Origin: UBA7887 sp964408735
GTDB lineage: Bacteria > Pseudomonadota > Alphaproteobacteria > UBA7887
DNA: 33,660 bases
Assembly: GCA_964408735.1 (NCBI GenBank)
Contig: CAYPAX010000050.1
Coordinates: 1-33,660, forward strand
Direction: 5' to 3'
Shown here: positions 33,623 through 33,660 of the stretch, in pieces
Layout of the letters: each line of letters begins with the position of its first letter
How positions within the stretch are numbered: the stretch's first letter is position 1
Made by a program: the position numbers and the translations under genes
The notes under the pieces: generated by a model
Told to the model about the DNA's origin: nothing
Seen by the model: the letters and a program-made list of their open reading frames with translations, nothing else
Database searches by the model: none

Positions 33623-33660
33623 CGAAGTCTGCTCTGGACGCGTGTCGCTGTGTCTGATTC

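Overview
The window reads as a piece of a high-GC alphaproteobacterial chromosome, probably from a draft or metagenome assembly because it holds a run of exactly 100 N. The alphaproteobacterial call rests on a GapR/DUF2312 protein at 2722-2973, on large AAA-TPR nucleotide cyclases, and on the general look of the metabolic genes. A Rhodospirillales-like lineage is my guess, not shown. Coding density is very high. No gene-free stretch exceeds 300 bases; the longest (29892-30186, 295 bases) contains a leftward terminator-like hairpin and a second hairpin.

Layout. 1-2973 (minus strand): partial tRNA-Asn, then a leftward series of gapR, a 35-residue membrane peptide, an EamA-type transporter and a TrpB2-type PLP enzyme. 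3087-5491: a YqgE/AlgH protein with a signal peptide, an RraA-family aldolase-like protein and an APH-fold phosphotransferase. 5593-7780: an orphan membrane histidine kinase and a PAPS sulfotransferase 7 bases apart. 7851-15404: two large, probably exported proteins facing each other, a FecR-like/RTX calcium-binding protein (interrupted by the gap and a one-base frameshift) and a caspase-SH3-triple beta-helix protein of 1317 residues. 15523-16856: a VOC protein and a D-2-hydroxyacid dehydrogenase, also facing each other. 16989-24875 (plus strand): a SAM-cyclase-AAA-TPR protein, a fused E1 alpha/beta dehydrogenase, a GMC oxidoreductase and a FitAB toxin-antitoxin pair. 24907-29891 (minus strand): a GGDEF-EAL protein, a VAO-type flavin oxidase and an exosortase-associated (LuxI-like) acyltransferase. 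30187-33468: a second, zinc-ribbon cyclase-AAA-TPR protein. 33527-33622: the first 31 codons of a redoxin gene ending in a stop.

How parts may work together. Second-messenger signalling is concentrated here: two class III cyclase-homology proteins, one GGDEF-EAL protein with intact motifs, one orphan kinase, and a perfect CRP-type palindrome (TGTGA-N6-TCACA) upstream of the GGDEF-EAL gene. The RTX and caspase/beta-helix genes share their stop codons tail to tail and look like cell-surface or extracellular proteins. They are the most unusual part of the window. The E1/GMC pair and the acyltransferase/flavin-oxidase pair are probable two-gene operons of unknown substrate.
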